Shown one piece after another: positions 8,755 to 16,930 of a stretch of 64,000 bases of DNA. This DNA is from Streptomyces sp. S.PB5 (lineage in GTDB: Bacteria > Actinomycetota > Actinomycetes > Streptomycetales > Streptomycetaceae), in the NCBI RefSeq assembly GCF_030403745.1, contig NZ_JAQMWP010000002.1:124001-188000 (forward strand), read 5' to 3'. Each line of letters opens with the position of its first letter. Position 1 is the first letter of the stretch. The notes beneath the pieces were generated by a model. That model ran no database searches. It saw only the letters and a program-made list of their open reading frames with translations, and was not told the origin of the DNA. The translations under genes were made by a program, and so were the position numbers.

Positions 8755-9955
8755 CGGTGCCTCCCCGACGCGGTGCCGGCCGCTTGAGCCGGCGGTACCC
8801 CAGGAAACCGACCGCGACCGCGACGGCCCCGGACACCGCCGGGACCCCGTACCCGGCGCGCGCCCCGGCCGCGTCGATGACCCACCCGGCCACGGAGGAG
8901 CCGAGCGCGACCCCGACCGCGAGCCCGGTACTGATCCAGGTCATCCCCTCGGTCAGCTGCGCGCGTGGTACGTGCTGCTCGATCAGGGACATCGTGGTGA
9001 TCATCGTGGGAGCGATGGCCAGGCCCGCTACGAACAGCGCCACGGCCAGAAACGGCAAGTTTCCGACCAGTAGGAGGGGGATCATACTCACGGCCATCGC
9101 GCATATGCCCAGCAGCCAGCGAGGTTCGGGCGCCCCCTTGAAGTGCAGCAGCCCGAAGACCAGGCCGGCCGCACAGGAACCCGCCGCGTACAGGGCGAGC
9201 ACGACGCTCGCGGCGCCCTTGTGGCCCTGCTCGTCCGCGAAGGCCACGGTGACCACGTCGACGGCCCCGAAGATGGCGCCGGTCGCCACGAAGGTGGCCA
9301 CCAGGACCTGCAGCCCGGGGGAGCGCAGGGCGCTGCCGCCGTCGCCGTGCTTCTCGCGCGGGTGCGGGGCGGGCTCGGTGGCGCGCTGGGCGGTCAGCCA
9401 GAAGACACCGACCGCCAGGAAGCATGCGGCGAGCAGCGGCCCGGCCTCCGGGAACCAGGCCGTGGACAGGCCGATGGAGATGATCGGTCCGAAGATGAAG
9501 CAGATCTCGTCGACCACCGACTCGAACGAGTAGGCCGTGTGCAGCTGCGGCGTCCCCCGGTACAGCTCCGCCCACCGCGAGCGGATCATCGCGCCGATGC
9601 TCGGCACACACCCGATGCCGGCGCTGAACACGTACAGCGTCCAGTCCGGCCAGCCGTAGTGCGCCGCGAACAGCAGCCCGGCGGCCGAGAGAAGCGCGAT
9701 CAGCGTCGCCGGGCGCAGTACCCGCCGCTGCCCGTACTGGTCGACCAGACGCGAGACCTGCGGACCCGCCACCGCGGCGGCCAGCGCGATGGTGGCCGAC
9801 AGCGCGCCCGCCAGTCCGTACCGTCCGGTCAGCTGCGACACCATGGTCACCACGCCGATGCCCATCATCGACAGCGGCATCCGGCCGAGGAACCCCGCGG
9901 CGGAGAAGCCCTTGCTGCCGGGGGCGGCGAACAGGGCGAGATAGGGGCTCGGCAC
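8714..9955 (-). CDS. MFS transporter
   Basis: A 413-residue, 12-helix major facilitator protein. The loop between helices 2 and 3 (SRLVDQYGQRRV) is the motif A region, and a hydrophilic middle loop (PAPHPREKHGDGG) separates the two halves. The substrate is unknown. It starts with GTG at 9955. It overlaps the downstream lactone oxidase by 41 bases, so both are one transcription unit. It is divergent from ferrochelatase with a short shared promoter region that contains an iron-box-like element. Confidence 0.85.
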   Translation of the reverse strand: MPSPYLALFAAPGSKGFSAAGFLGRMPLSMMGIGVVTMVSQLTGRYGLAGALSATIALAAAVAGPQVSRLVDQYGQRRVLRPATLIALLSAAGLLFAAHYGWPDWTLYVFSAGIGCVPSIGAMIRSRWAELYRGTPQLHTAYSFESVVDEICFIFGPIISIGLSTAWFPEAGPLLAACFLAVGVFWLTAQRATEPAPHPREKHGDGGSALRSPGLQVLVATFVATGAIFGAVDVVTVAFADEQGHKGAASVVLALYAAGSCAAGLVFGLLHFKGAPEPRWLLGICAMAVSMIPLLLVGNLPFLAVALFVAGLAIAPTMITTMSLIEQHVPRAQLTEGMTWISTGLAVGVALGSSVAGWVIDAAGARAGYGVPAVSGAVAVAVGFLGYRRLKRPAPRRGGTVGQHSEREERHVA

Positions 9956-10026
9956 GGGGGTGGCTCCGGTCAGGAAAGGGTGGCTCGGCCGGTAAGGCGC
10001 GAATGCGGCGGATACAGCTTACGGAG

Positions 10027-10040
10027 TTAGGTGACCCTAA
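10027..10040. promoter_or_regulatory. Iron-box-like inverted repeat between MFS gene and ferrochelatase gene
   Basis: TTAGGTGACCCTAA has 5-bp arms TTAGG/CCTAA. It agrees with the left two-thirds of the DmdR/IdeR-type iron box TTAGGTTAGGCTAACCTAA but not with its right end. It lies about 80 bases before both starts. Confidence 0.3.
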
Positions 10041-10110
10041 TGCACCTGGCGGAGCGGTTTCGGAACTCCGTCCGTCACCCCGCCGTTTCCCGGCTGTCAG
10101 TACCGGATGA

Positions 10111-10116
10111 CAGGAT
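10111..10116 (+). promoter_or_regulatory. -10 element of a leaderless promoter for ferrochelatase
   Basis: CAGGAT ends 6 bases before the ATG at 10123, and no Shine-Dalgarno sequence lies in front of that ATG. This fits a leaderless transcript. Confidence 0.5.
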
Positions 10117-10122
10117 CGACCC

Positions 10123-11250
10123 ATGCCAGACGCGCGCGATGCCACCCCCTACGACGCCCTGCTCCTGCTCTCGTTCGGCGGCCCGGAGGGCCCGGACGAC
10201 GTCGTCCCGTTCCTGGAGAACGTGACGCGGGGGCGAGGCATCCCCAAGGAACGCCTGAAGGAGGTCGGCAGCCACTACTTCCTCTTCGGCGGGGTCAGCC
10301 CCATCAACGACCAGAACCGCGCCCTGCTGGACGCCCTGCGCAAGGACTTCGCCGACCACGGCCTGGACCTGCCGATCTACTGGGGCAACCGCAACTGGGC
10401 GCCGTATCTGACGGACACCCTGCGCGAGATGGTCGCCGACGGCCGGCGCCGCATCCTGGTCCTCGCCACGAGCGCGTACGCCTCGTACTCGGGCTGCCGC
10501 CAGTACCGCGAGAACCTCGCGGACTCGCTGGCCGCCCTGGAGGCCGAGGGCATCGAGCTCCCGAAGGTCGACAAGCTGCGGCACTACTTCAACCACGAGG
10601 GCTTCGTGGAGCCCATGATCGAGGGTGTGCTGCGATCCCTCGCCGACCTCCCCGAGGACGTCCGGGACGGCGCGCACATCGCGTTCTCGACCCACTCGAT
10701 CCCGAACGCGTCGGCGGACACCTCCGGGCCGGTCGAGGACCACGGCGACGGCGGCGCGTACGTTGACCAGCACCTGGAGGTCTCGCGGCTGATCGCCGAG
10801 GCCGTCCGTGAGCGCACCGGCGTCGACCACCCCTGGCAGCTCGTCTACCAGTCGCGTTCCGGTGCCCCGCACATCCCGTGGCTGGAGCCGGACATCTGCG
10901 ACCACCTGGAGGAGCGCCACGAGTCGGGCGTCCCCGCGGTCGTGATCGCCCCCATCGGCTTCGTCTCCGACCACATGGAGGTCCTCTACGACCTCGACAC
11001 CGAGGCCAAGGCCAAGGCGGAGGAGCTGGGCCTGCCGATGCGCCGCTCGGCCACGGTGGGCGCCGACCCGCGCTTCGCCGCGGCGATCCGTGACCTGGTC
11101 CTGGAGCGCGCCTCGGTCGAGCACGGCCAGGAGGTCACCCCGTGCGCGCTGGGCGCCCTGGGCGCGAGCCACAACCTCTGCCCGGTCGGCTGCTGCCCGG
11201 CCCGCGCCCCCCGCCCGGCCGCCGCAGGCGTCGACAGCCCCTACGCGTGA
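10123..11250 (+). CDS. hemH: Ferrochelatase (coproporphyrin-type in Actinobacteria)
   Basis: A 375-residue ferrochelatase. In Actinobacteria this enzyme (also called cpfC) inserts Fe(II) into coproporphyrin III in the coproporphyrin-dependent haem pathway. The sequence begins [18 protein letters not shown], has FSTHSIP and the YQSRSG metal/porphyrin site, and ends with cysteines 341, 353, 357 and 358 (NLCPVGCC). These are suited to the [2Fe-2S] cluster known in actinobacterial enzymes. A leaderless promoter precedes it. Eight bases separate it from the inositol monophosphatase gene, so the two are co-transcribed. Confidence 0.95.
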   Translation: MPDARDATPYDALLLLSFGGPEGPDDVVPFLENVTRGRGIPKERLKEVGSHYFLFGGVSPINDQNRALLDALRKDFADHGLDLPIYWGNRNWAPYLTDTLREMVADGRRRILVLATSAYASYSGCRQYRENLADSLAALEAEGIELPKVDKLRHYFNHEGFVEPMIEGVLRSLADLPEDVRDGAHIAFSTHSIPNASADTSGPVEDHGDGGAYVDQHLEVSRLIAEAVRERTGVDHPWQLVYQSRSGAPHIPWLEPDICDHLEERHESGVPAVVIAPIGFVSDHMEVLYDLDTEAKAKAEELGLPMRRSATVGADPRFAAAIRDLVLERASVEHGQEVTPCALGALGASHNLCPVGCCPARAPRPAAAGVDSPYA

Positions 11251-11258
11251 GGAGCCCC

Positions 11259-12074
11259 GTGACCGACCCCCTGCACACCGAACTGCTGCGGCTCGCCCAG
11301 GAGGCCGCCCGCAAGGCCGGCGACCTGCTCCGGGACGGCCGCCCGGCCGACCTCGCGGTCGCCGCCACCAAGTCGAGCCCCATCGACGTCGTCACCGAGA
11401 TGGACATCGCGGCGGAGAAGCTGATTACCGACCTGATCTCCGCCCACCGCCCCGACGACGGCTTCCTCGGCGAGGAGGGCGCCTCCAGCGAGGGCACGAG
11501 CGGCATCCGCTGGGTGATCGACCCGCTCGACGGCACGGTCAACTACCTGTACGGACTGCCCACTTGGGCCGTCTCCATCGCGGCCGAGCAGGACGGCGAG
11601 CGGGTGGTCGGCGTGGTCGCGGCCCCCATGCGGGGCGAGACGTACCACGCGGTGCGCGGCCAGGGTGCCTGGGCCACGGGCGCGTGGGAGGGCGAACGGA
11701 GGCTCGCCTGCCGCCCCGCGCCGCCGTTGGACCAGGCCCTGGTCTCCACGGGCTTCAACTACGTCCTGGAGGTCCGCAGCCACCAGGCCGAGGTGGTCCG
11801 CCGGCTGATCCCCGTCCTACGGGACATCCGGCGCGGCGGCTCAGCAGCCGTGGACCTGTGCGACGTGGCGGCAGGCCGCCTGGACGGCTACTACGAACGC
11901 GGCCTGAACCCCTGGGACCTGGCGGCGGGCGACCTGATCGCCCGGGAGGCGGGCGCCCTGACCGGTGGACGCCCCGGAGAACGCCCGAACGGCGATCTGG
12001 CCATCGCCGCCACCCCCGGCGTCTTCGAGGTCCTCCAGCGCCTCCTGGAGGACCTGGGCGCCTGGCACGACTGA
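11259..12074 (+). CDS. suhB: Inositol monophosphatase family protein (SuhB-like)
   Basis: A 271-residue Mg-dependent phosphatase of the inositol monophosphatase family. Motif GEEG near residue 68, the signature WVIDPLDGTVNYLYG near 86 and NPWDLAAGDLIAREAG near 210 supply the metal and phosphate ligands. It would release inositol from inositol-1-phosphate or act on related sugar phosphates. The GTG at 11259 is chosen because GAGGAG ends four bases upstream. It follows hemH by 8 bases and is closed by a strong terminator. Gene order matches the mycobacterial suhB neighbourhood. Confidence 0.9.
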   Translation: MTDPLHTELLRLAQEAARKAGDLLRDGRPADLAVAATKSSPIDVVTEMDIAAEKLITDLISAHRPDDGFLGEEGASSEGTSGIRWVIDPLDGTVNYLYGLPTWAVSIAAEQDGERVVGVVAAPMRGETYHAVRGQGAWATGAWEGERRLACRPAPPLDQALVSTGFNYVLEVRSHQAEVVRRLIPVLRDIRRGGSAAVDLCDVAAGRLDGYYERGLNPWDLAAGDLIAREAGALTGGRPGERPNGDLAIAATPGVFEVLQRLLEDLGAWHD

Positions 12075-12125
12075 CACCGGTCCGAGCGACGGCAGTGACC
12101 GAGGCAGCGACCGTCGGCAGAACGG

Positions 12126-12160
12126 GCGAACCCCCGGCGCTGGATTCGCCGGGGGTTCGC
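12126..12160 (+). terminator. Rho-independent terminator after suhB
   Basis: GCGAACCCCCGGCG and CGCCGGGGGTTCGC form a perfect 14-bp stem with a 7-base loop, followed by TTTT. Confidence 0.88.
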
Positions 12161-12176
12161 TTTTCGTGCGCAGACG

Positions 12177-12341
12177 CTAGGCGCCGACCTCCACACCGTG
12201 CTCGGCGGCGAGGCGGCGCAGGTCGTCGAGCTCGGCCTGTTCCACCTCGACGAGGAAGTCGTCGCCCTCGTCGCGAGCCCGCGTCAGGTCGGACTCGGTC
12301 GTCCTTATGCGCTGCAGAAGTCCTGCGGTGAATGCGTCCAT
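12177..12341 (-). CDS. Small conserved helical protein (54 residues)
   Basis: A 54-residue acidic protein starting MDAFTAGLLQRI and ending HGVEVGA, predicted to be mostly helical with a coiled-coil-like heptad pattern (LTRAR..EGDDFLVEVEQAELDDLRRLA). GAGGGGG lies 7 bases before the ATG at 12341. The frame continues upstream to 12614 but without family-like sequence or a ribosome-binding site. I recognise it only as a recurring small Streptomyces protein of unknown function between suhB and cutR. Confidence 0.7.
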   Translation of the reverse strand: MDAFTAGLLQRIRTTESDLTRARDEGDDFLVEVEQAELDDLRRLAAEHGVEVGA

Positions 12342-12779
12342 GCTGCGCCCCCTCGTCCTGGGTCGTGGGTCGGTGGCACGGGGGTGTGCCGATCGAAAGG
12401 GGCGATCACGCCTGAAGCAGATGCCCAGCGCTGCCCTGCTTGGCGGCGACGGCGCCGGACACCCACGCCCACTCTGCGGAAAGCGGATTGCGGTGTACCG
12501 CATGGTGCTGCGGCACATGCAGAGCGTGATCGCGGGGTGTAAAGCCGTCCTCCCCTCGCTCCCTCTTACGGAAACCTCAACCCGCCGAGAAAATCTGGCA
12601 TTCCCGCGCTTCACACCTGTGCTTCACCCGGGCTCACACCTGCCCTTCAGACGGCGCCCACCCGCCTTACAGCCGACTTATGGCCGAAAAGGGCAGGATG
12701 GAGGTCAACACACTCACCGAAGCCCTGCCCGCGCGGGCCCAGAAGCGCTACGCGGGTGGACACAGGAAGGACAAGCGAC
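12342..12779. promoter_or_regulatory. Intergenic region upstream of cutR with phased repeats
   Basis: A 438-base gap without a supported gene. Near its right end, CTTCAC-like units begin at 12609, 12622, 12633 and 12645. That is one per 11-13 bases, about a helical turn, and typical of tandem response-regulator sites. This is a candidate CutR autoregulatory site. Confidence 0.4.
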
Positions 12780-13433
12780 GTGCGCGTACTCGTCGTCGAG
12801 GACGAGCAGCTGCTCGCCGATGCGGTGGCCACCGGACTGCGCCGGGAGGCCATGGCCGTCGACGTCGTGTACGACGGTGCGGCCGCCCTCGAGCGCATCG
12901 GCGTCAACGACTACGACGTGGTCGTCCTCGACCGCGACCTCCCCCTGGTGCACGGCGACGACGTCTGCCGCAAGATCGTCGAGCTCGGCATGCCCACCCG
13001 CGTGCTGATGCTCACCGCGTCCGGCGACGTCAGCGACCGGGTCGAGGGCCTGGAGATCGGCGCCGACGACTATCTGCCCAAACCCTTCGCGTTCAGCGAG
13101 CTCACGGCACGCGTGCGTGCCCTCGGCCGCCGCACCAGCGTGCCGCTGCCGCCCGTCCTGGAGCGCGCCGGCATCAAGCTCGACCCCAACCGCCGCGAGG
13201 TCTTCCGCGACGGCAAGGAAGTCCAGCTCGCGCCCAAGGAGTTCGCCGTCCTGGAGGTGCTGATGCGCTCCGAGGGTGCCGTCGTCTCCGCGGAGCAGCT
13301 TCTGGAGAAGGCCTGGGACGAGAACACCGACCCGTTCACCAACGTCGTCCGGGTCACCGTCATGACCCTGCGCCGCAAGCTGGGCGAACCGCCGGTCATC
13401 GTCACCGTCCCCGGCTCCGGTTACCGGATCTGA
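12780..13433 (+). CDS. cutR: Response regulator CutR
   Basis: A 217-residue OmpR-family response regulator. The receiver domain has the acidic pocket EDE at 7-9, the phosphoacceptor Asp51 in VVVLDRDLP and the lysine of LPKPF near 101. The winged-helix DNA-binding domain ends VTVPGSGYRI. The sequence matches Streptomyces CutR, partner of CutS, known to influence antibiotic production and the secretion-stress protease response. AGGAAGG at 12764-12770 serves the GTG at 12780, rather than the in-frame upstream start at 12756. cutS follows after 6 bases. Confidence 0.93.
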   Translation: MRVLVVEDEQLLADAVATGLRREAMAVDVVYDGAAALERIGVNDYDVVVLDRDLPLVHGDDVCRKIVELGMPTRVLMLTASGDVSDRVEGLEIGADDYLPKPFAFSELTARVRALGRRTSVPLPPVLERAGIKLDPNRREVFRDGKEVQLAPKEFAVLEVLMRSEGAVVSAEQLLEKAWDENTDPFTNVVRVTVMTLRRKLGEPPVIVTVPGSGYRI

Positions 13434-13439
13434 TCCGCC

Positions 13440-14675
13440 GTGGCCGCCGCTCCCGCGCCTCCCCAGGCGCCCCCGAAGCCCACCTGGGACCCCCGGAGGG
13501 TCGAGCCGCCGTTCCCCTGGCTGCGTCCGACCATCCGGATACGGCTGACGCTGCTGTACGGCGGCATGTTCCTGATCGCCGGCATCCTGCTGCTGTCGAT
13601 CATCTATCTGCTGGCGGCGCAGGCACTGAACGTGGGCAGTGAGCTGCCCTTCAAGATCACCGAAGGCAAGGTCACCAGCCAGGTCTGCGACCTGCCCACC
13701 CAGGCCACGCCGGACGTGTTCAACAACGCGATGAACAGCTGCGTCAACGAGCAGCGCCAGCACGCCCTCGACAACCTCCTCAGCCGCTCCCTCCTCGCCC
13801 TCCTCGGTCTCGCGATCATCGCCTTCGCCTTCGGCTACGCCATGGCCGGCCGGGTCCTGTCACCGCTCGGCCGGATCACCCGGACCGCCCGCGCGGTGGC
13901 CGGCTCGGACCTGTCACGGCGGATCGAGCTGGACGGACCGGACGACGAGCTGAAGGAGCTGGCCGACACCTTCGACGACATGCTGGAGCGCCTCCAGCGG
14001 GCCTTCACGGCCCAGCAGCGGTTCGTCGGCAACGCCTCGCACGAGCTGAGGACACCTCTCGCCATCAACCGCACGCTCCTGGAAGTGCACCTCTCCGACC
14101 CGGGCGCGCCCATGGAACTCCAGCAGCTCGGCAAGACACTGCTGGCCACCAACGAGCGCAGCGAGCAGCTCGTGGAGGGCCTGCTGCTGCTCGCCCGCAG
14201 CGACAACCAGATCGTCGAACGCAAGCCCGTCGACCTCGCAGAGGTCGCCGAGCAGGCCGTCGACCAGGTGCGCGCCGAGGCCGAGGCCAAGGGCGTCGAG
14301 ATCCGGGGCGAGCGGCAGTCCGCGGTCGTCCAGGGCAACGGCGTCCTGCTGGAGCGGATCGCGCTGAACCTCGTCCAGAACGCCGTGCGGTACAACGTGA
14401 CGGAAGAAGGCTGGGTCGAGGTCACCACCGAAATCCAGCACGGCCAGGCGCTCCTGGTCGTGTCGAACACCGGCCCGGTCGTGCCGGCGTACGAGATCGA
14501 CAATCTCTTCGAGCCGTTCAAGCGGCTCAGGGGCGCCGATCGCACCGGCAGCGACAAGGGCGTCGGGCTCGGGCTGTCCATCGTCCGCTCGGTGGCCCGG
14601 GCGCACGGCGGGCACATCTACGCACAGCCGAGAGAGGGAGGAGGGCTCGTGATGCGGGTCACCCTCCCGATCTGA
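13440..14675 (+). CDS. cutS: Sensor histidine kinase CutS
   Basis: A 411-residue membrane sensor kinase. A proline-rich N terminus leads to a first membrane helix near 35-57. A short extracytoplasmic loop holds two cysteines, Cys83 and Cys101, and a second helix lies near 118-140. Then come HAMP, the HisKA box with His201 in NASHELRTPLA and the HATPase domain (NLVQNAVRYN, GVGLGLSIVRSVARAHGG). The paired extracellular cysteines are a known conserved trait of CutS, proposed to sense redox or disulfide state outside the cell. It pairs with CutR directly upstream. Confidence 0.93.
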   Translation: MAAAPAPPQAPPKPTWDPRRVEPPFPWLRPTIRIRLTLLYGGMFLIAGILLLSIIYLLAAQALNVGSELPFKITEGKVTSQVCDLPTQATPDVFNNAMNSCVNEQRQHALDNLLSRSLLALLGLAIIAFAFGYAMAGRVLSPLGRITRTARAVAGSDLSRRIELDGPDDELKELADTFDDMLERLQRAFTAQQRFVGNASHELRTPLAINRTLLEVHLSDPGAPMELQQLGKTLLATNERSEQLVEGLLLLARSDNQIVERKPVDLAEVAEQAVDQVRAEAEAKGVEIRGERQSAVVQGNGVLLERIALNLVQNAVRYNVTEEGWVEVTTEIQHGQALLVVSNTGPVVPAYEIDNLFEPFKRLRGADRTGSDKGVGLGLSIVRSVARAHGGHIYAQPREGGGLVMRVTLPI

Positions 14676-15069
14676 GATCATGTCGCCGACACAGCGGGGA
14701 TGTTCGCTTTGCGCGGAATTTTCTGGGCACTCGTCGAGCTGCCCCGTGTGTGATCGATCACAACGGCGAATTTCCGGCCATCTACTGTCCGTGATCAAGG
14801 AGGCAGTCGGAAAGCCGGGAAAGTCCGGGTTTTCGAGGGGCTTGATCACGGGAAGTACACGGTGAGACGCCTTTGAAGTGCGGCATTCGGACCGTGTACG
14901 GTCCCCATCGCCATCCCAGCCGATCACTCATGAGGAGTCCGGTTGGGTGTCGATTGAGTAACAGACCTTGATGTGAGGCAAAATCTCCGCCTCGGGTCGG
15001 GCACAAGTCCGGCCTCTCACGCGTTACGTGCGCTGGAGACACCGCAGACACCCAGAGGGGGAGAGCGAC
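14676..15069. promoter_or_regulatory. Intergenic region with palindromes upstream of the DUF4193 gene
   Basis: No gene is seen in these 394 bases, but there is dense symmetry. There is a perfect 14-bp palindrome TGTGATCGATCACA (14749-14762), and an 11-bp inverted pair CCGTGATCAAG (14789-14799) / CTTGATCACGG (14841-14851). There is a further GATCAC at 14922-14927 and a 7-2-7 inverted repeat GGACCGT-GT-ACGGTCC at 14889-14904. These may be operator clusters or hairpins of an untranslated leader for the next gene. Confidence 0.5.
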
Positions 15070-15366
15070 ATGGCAACGGATTACGACACCCCACGCAAGA
15101 CCGACGACGACGTCGACTCGGACAGCCTTGAAGAGCTGAAGGCCAGGCGGAACGACAAGTCGACCTCCGCTGTGGACGTCGACGAGTTCGAGGCCGCCGA
15201 AGGCCTGGAGCTGCCCGGCGCGGACCTCTCGAACGAGGAGTTGGCCGTCCGGGTGCTGCCCAAGCAGCAGGACGAGTTCACCTGCATGAGCTGCTTCCTG
15301 GTGCACCACCGCAGCCAGCTGGCCCGGGAGAAGAACGGCCAGCCGATCTGCCGCGACTGCGACTGA
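15070..15366 (+). CDS. DUF4193 family zinc-ribbon protein
   Basis: A 98-residue acidic protein with the conserved start MATDYDTPRK, the segment SLEELKARR, the central ELPGADLS and a C-terminal CMSC...CRDC pair that should bind zinc. It corresponds to mycobacterial Rv2699c-like DUF4193 proteins of unknown function, often abundant and next to dut/sigA-linked genes. AGGGGGAGAG just upstream is the ribosome-binding site for the ATG at 15070; an earlier in-frame start at 15028 is not needed. The long upstream region suggests dedicated regulation. Confidence 0.9.
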   Translation: MATDYDTPRKTDDDVDSDSLEELKARRNDKSTSAVDVDEFEAAEGLELPGADLSNEELAVRVLPKQQDEFTCMSCFLVHHRSQLAREKNGQPICRDCD

Positions 15367-15379
15367 GGACGGGTCGGCC

Positions 15380-16333
15380 GTGACTGGCTCGACCCCTCCC
15401 TGGAAGCGCCGCTCCCCCCTCCCGGGAGCGGACCAAGGGCCGTCCGACGGCCCTCACGGCGCGCGTGACGACGAGCGGGGCTCATCCGGTACAGCACCAT
15501 CGGGTACGGGATCGGCCTCGCTCGAACCCGCGGGCGGCCGGGGTGACCTCCCGGCTCCCGTGGAGCACCCCGCACCCGTCGCCAGGCGGCGGGCCGCGGT
15601 GATCCGGGACAAGGTCGGAGAAGGCGTCCGCAGAGGCGGCAGCCGCGCCAGGGCAGGCCTGGCGTACCTCGCCGACCGGATCATCGACAACGCGCCCAGG
15701 ATCCCCGTACGGGACCTCCAGACGCTCCGCAGGCAGTTCCCGGGCCTCGGACCCGAGGAACTCGCCGACAAGCTCGTGGCGGGCGCCGCGAACGCCACCT
15801 CGACCGTCGGGGCCGGCGTCGGCGCGGCCGCGATGCTGCCCGTACCGCCGGCGATGCCGACGGAGCTGGCCGCGGAGATCACCGGGGTCGCCGCGGTCGA
15901 GCTGAAGCTGATCGCCGAGCTCCACGAGATCTACGGCGTGCGGCCGCCGGGCACTCTCAAGGACCGCAGCACCGCGTATCTCAACTCCTGGTCGGGCGAG
16001 CGCGGCATCGACGTGACCAAGCCGTCGACGATCAACTCCGCCCTCAGCGGCCCGATGAAGAACCAGCTGCGCCAGCAGATCATGAAGCGCATGGTCCGGA
16101 ACCTGCCGAACCTGATGCCGTTCATGGTCGGTGCGGCCGTGGGCGCGGTCATGAACCGCAGAGACACCAAGAAGCTCGCCGAGCGCATCCGCACCGACCT
16201 GCGGAAGATCCAGGTGTCCTGGGACGACCTCGACGGGCTCACGCCGCTGGAGACCCCGTCGCAGCCCCTGCAGATCGGGGACATCGCGAAGGAACTCGGG
16301 CACGGACACGGCAAAGACCACGGAACCCCGTAA
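15380..16333 (+). CDS. Conserved Streptomyces protein of unknown function
   Basis: A 317-residue protein, not recognised beyond being conserved at this locus. The first 80 residues are disordered (Gly/Ser/Pro/charged). Then comes a helical core: an IPVRDLQTLRRQFPGLGPEELADKLV segment, a glycine/alanine-rich stretch around 145-165 (STVGAGVGAAAMLP) that could insert into or lie on a membrane, and a second one near 255-270 (MPFMVGAAVGAVMNRRD). The pattern faintly resembles EcsC-type proteins, but I would not assign it. The GTG at 15380 follows the DUF4193 stop by 13 bases, so both are probably co-transcribed. Confidence 0.75.
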   Translation: MTGSTPPWKRRSPLPGADQGPSDGPHGARDDERGSSGTAPSGTGSASLEPAGGRGDLPAPVEHPAPVARRRAAVIRDKVGEGVRRGGSRARAGLAYLADRIIDNAPRIPVRDLQTLRRQFPGLGPEELADKLVAGAANATSTVGAGVGAAAMLPVPPAMPTELAAEITGVAAVELKLIAELHEIYGVRPPGTLKDRSTAYLNSWSGERGIDVTKPSTINSALSGPMKNQLRQQIMKRMVRNLPNLMPFMVGAAVGAVMNRRDTKKLAERIRTDLRKIQVSWDDLDGLTPLETPSQPLQIGDIAKELGHGHGKDHGTP

Positions 16334-16371
16334 GAGCTCCGTACCCGGTAAGGGTTCCGTGAGATTCCCGC

Positions 16372-16402
16372 CCCCGCGCAGGCCGCGGGGTGAAACCCCG
16401 CG
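16372..16402. terminator. Overlapping hairpins between convergent genes
   Basis: CCCCGCG (16372-16378), CGCGGGG (16384-16390) and CCCCGCG (16396-16402) allow two mutually exclusive 7-bp stems. One would form in each transcription direction, so this is probably a bidirectional terminator. Confidence 0.6.
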
Positions 16403-16410
16403 CGAACGTT

Positions 16411-16872
16411 CTAGGCGGCGTCCCGCGCCTGCTTGATCGCCGCCGCCAGCCGCTCCGGCTCCCGCGTCGACAGATACAGGTACGGCGTCGGGTCCGCGGG
16501 GTCGGTGACCTCCACGCGCAGCGCCGTCGGGATGTAGGCGCGCAGCAGCAGGAAGGCGCGGGTGTCGGCCTTGTACGTGCGCCAGGCGCGCGCCTCCTCC
16601 GCGTCCAGTACCTCGGCGTCCCCCAACGCCGTGACCGGGATCTTCGCCTCCCCGGCGATCAGCGAGTCGCCCACCACGCGGATGCGCAGCGAGCCGTACG
16701 AGCTGGCCGCGACGGCCGCGACGGCCGTGCCGCCGGCCAGGCCGCCGAGCAGCGGCAGCGTGCCGAACGGCAGCAGGATCAGGGCGAAGGAGAGCCCGAC
16801 CAGGCACGAGATGAGCCACCACGAGCGGGGGGCGGTGAGGCGTTCTTCGTAGGGGGTGGCGGAGAGCTGCAT
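16411..16872 (-). CDS. DUF3093 family membrane protein
   Basis: A 153-residue protein with two closely spaced membrane helices near residues 18-57 (SWWLISCLVGLSFALILLPF and LLGGLAGGTAVAAVAA). A soluble beta-rich domain follows, with the signature VVGDSLIAGEAKIPVTALGDAEVLD. This is the DUF3093 family (Rv2698-like), of unknown function, always beside dut. The ATG at 16872 is 58 bases from the divergent thioesterase gene, so the two promoters are back to back. Confidence 0.88.
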   Translation of the reverse strand: MQLSATPYEERLTAPRSWWLISCLVGLSFALILLPFGTLPLLGGLAGGTAVAAVAASSYGSLRIRVVGDSLIAGEAKIPVTALGDAEVLDAEEARAWRTYKADTRAFLLLRAYIPTALRVEVTDPADPTPYLYLSTREPERLAAAIKQARDAA

Positions 16873-16916
16873 GAAGCCAAGCTTGGCACGGTGTTAGTAA
16901 CCGGCCGACGCGCGGG

Positions 16917-16922
16917 TAAGGT
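16917..16922 (+). promoter_or_regulatory. -10 element of a leaderless promoter
   Basis: TAAGGT ends 8 bases before the GTG at 16931. That GTG has no Shine-Dalgarno sequence, consistent with a leaderless mRNA. Confidence 0.5.
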
Positions 16923-16930
16923 CTGCGGCT

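Noticed and set aside
14749..14762. Crp-family binding site
   Set aside because: The half sites TGTGA/TCACA are four bases apart instead of six, so spacing does not fit Crp.
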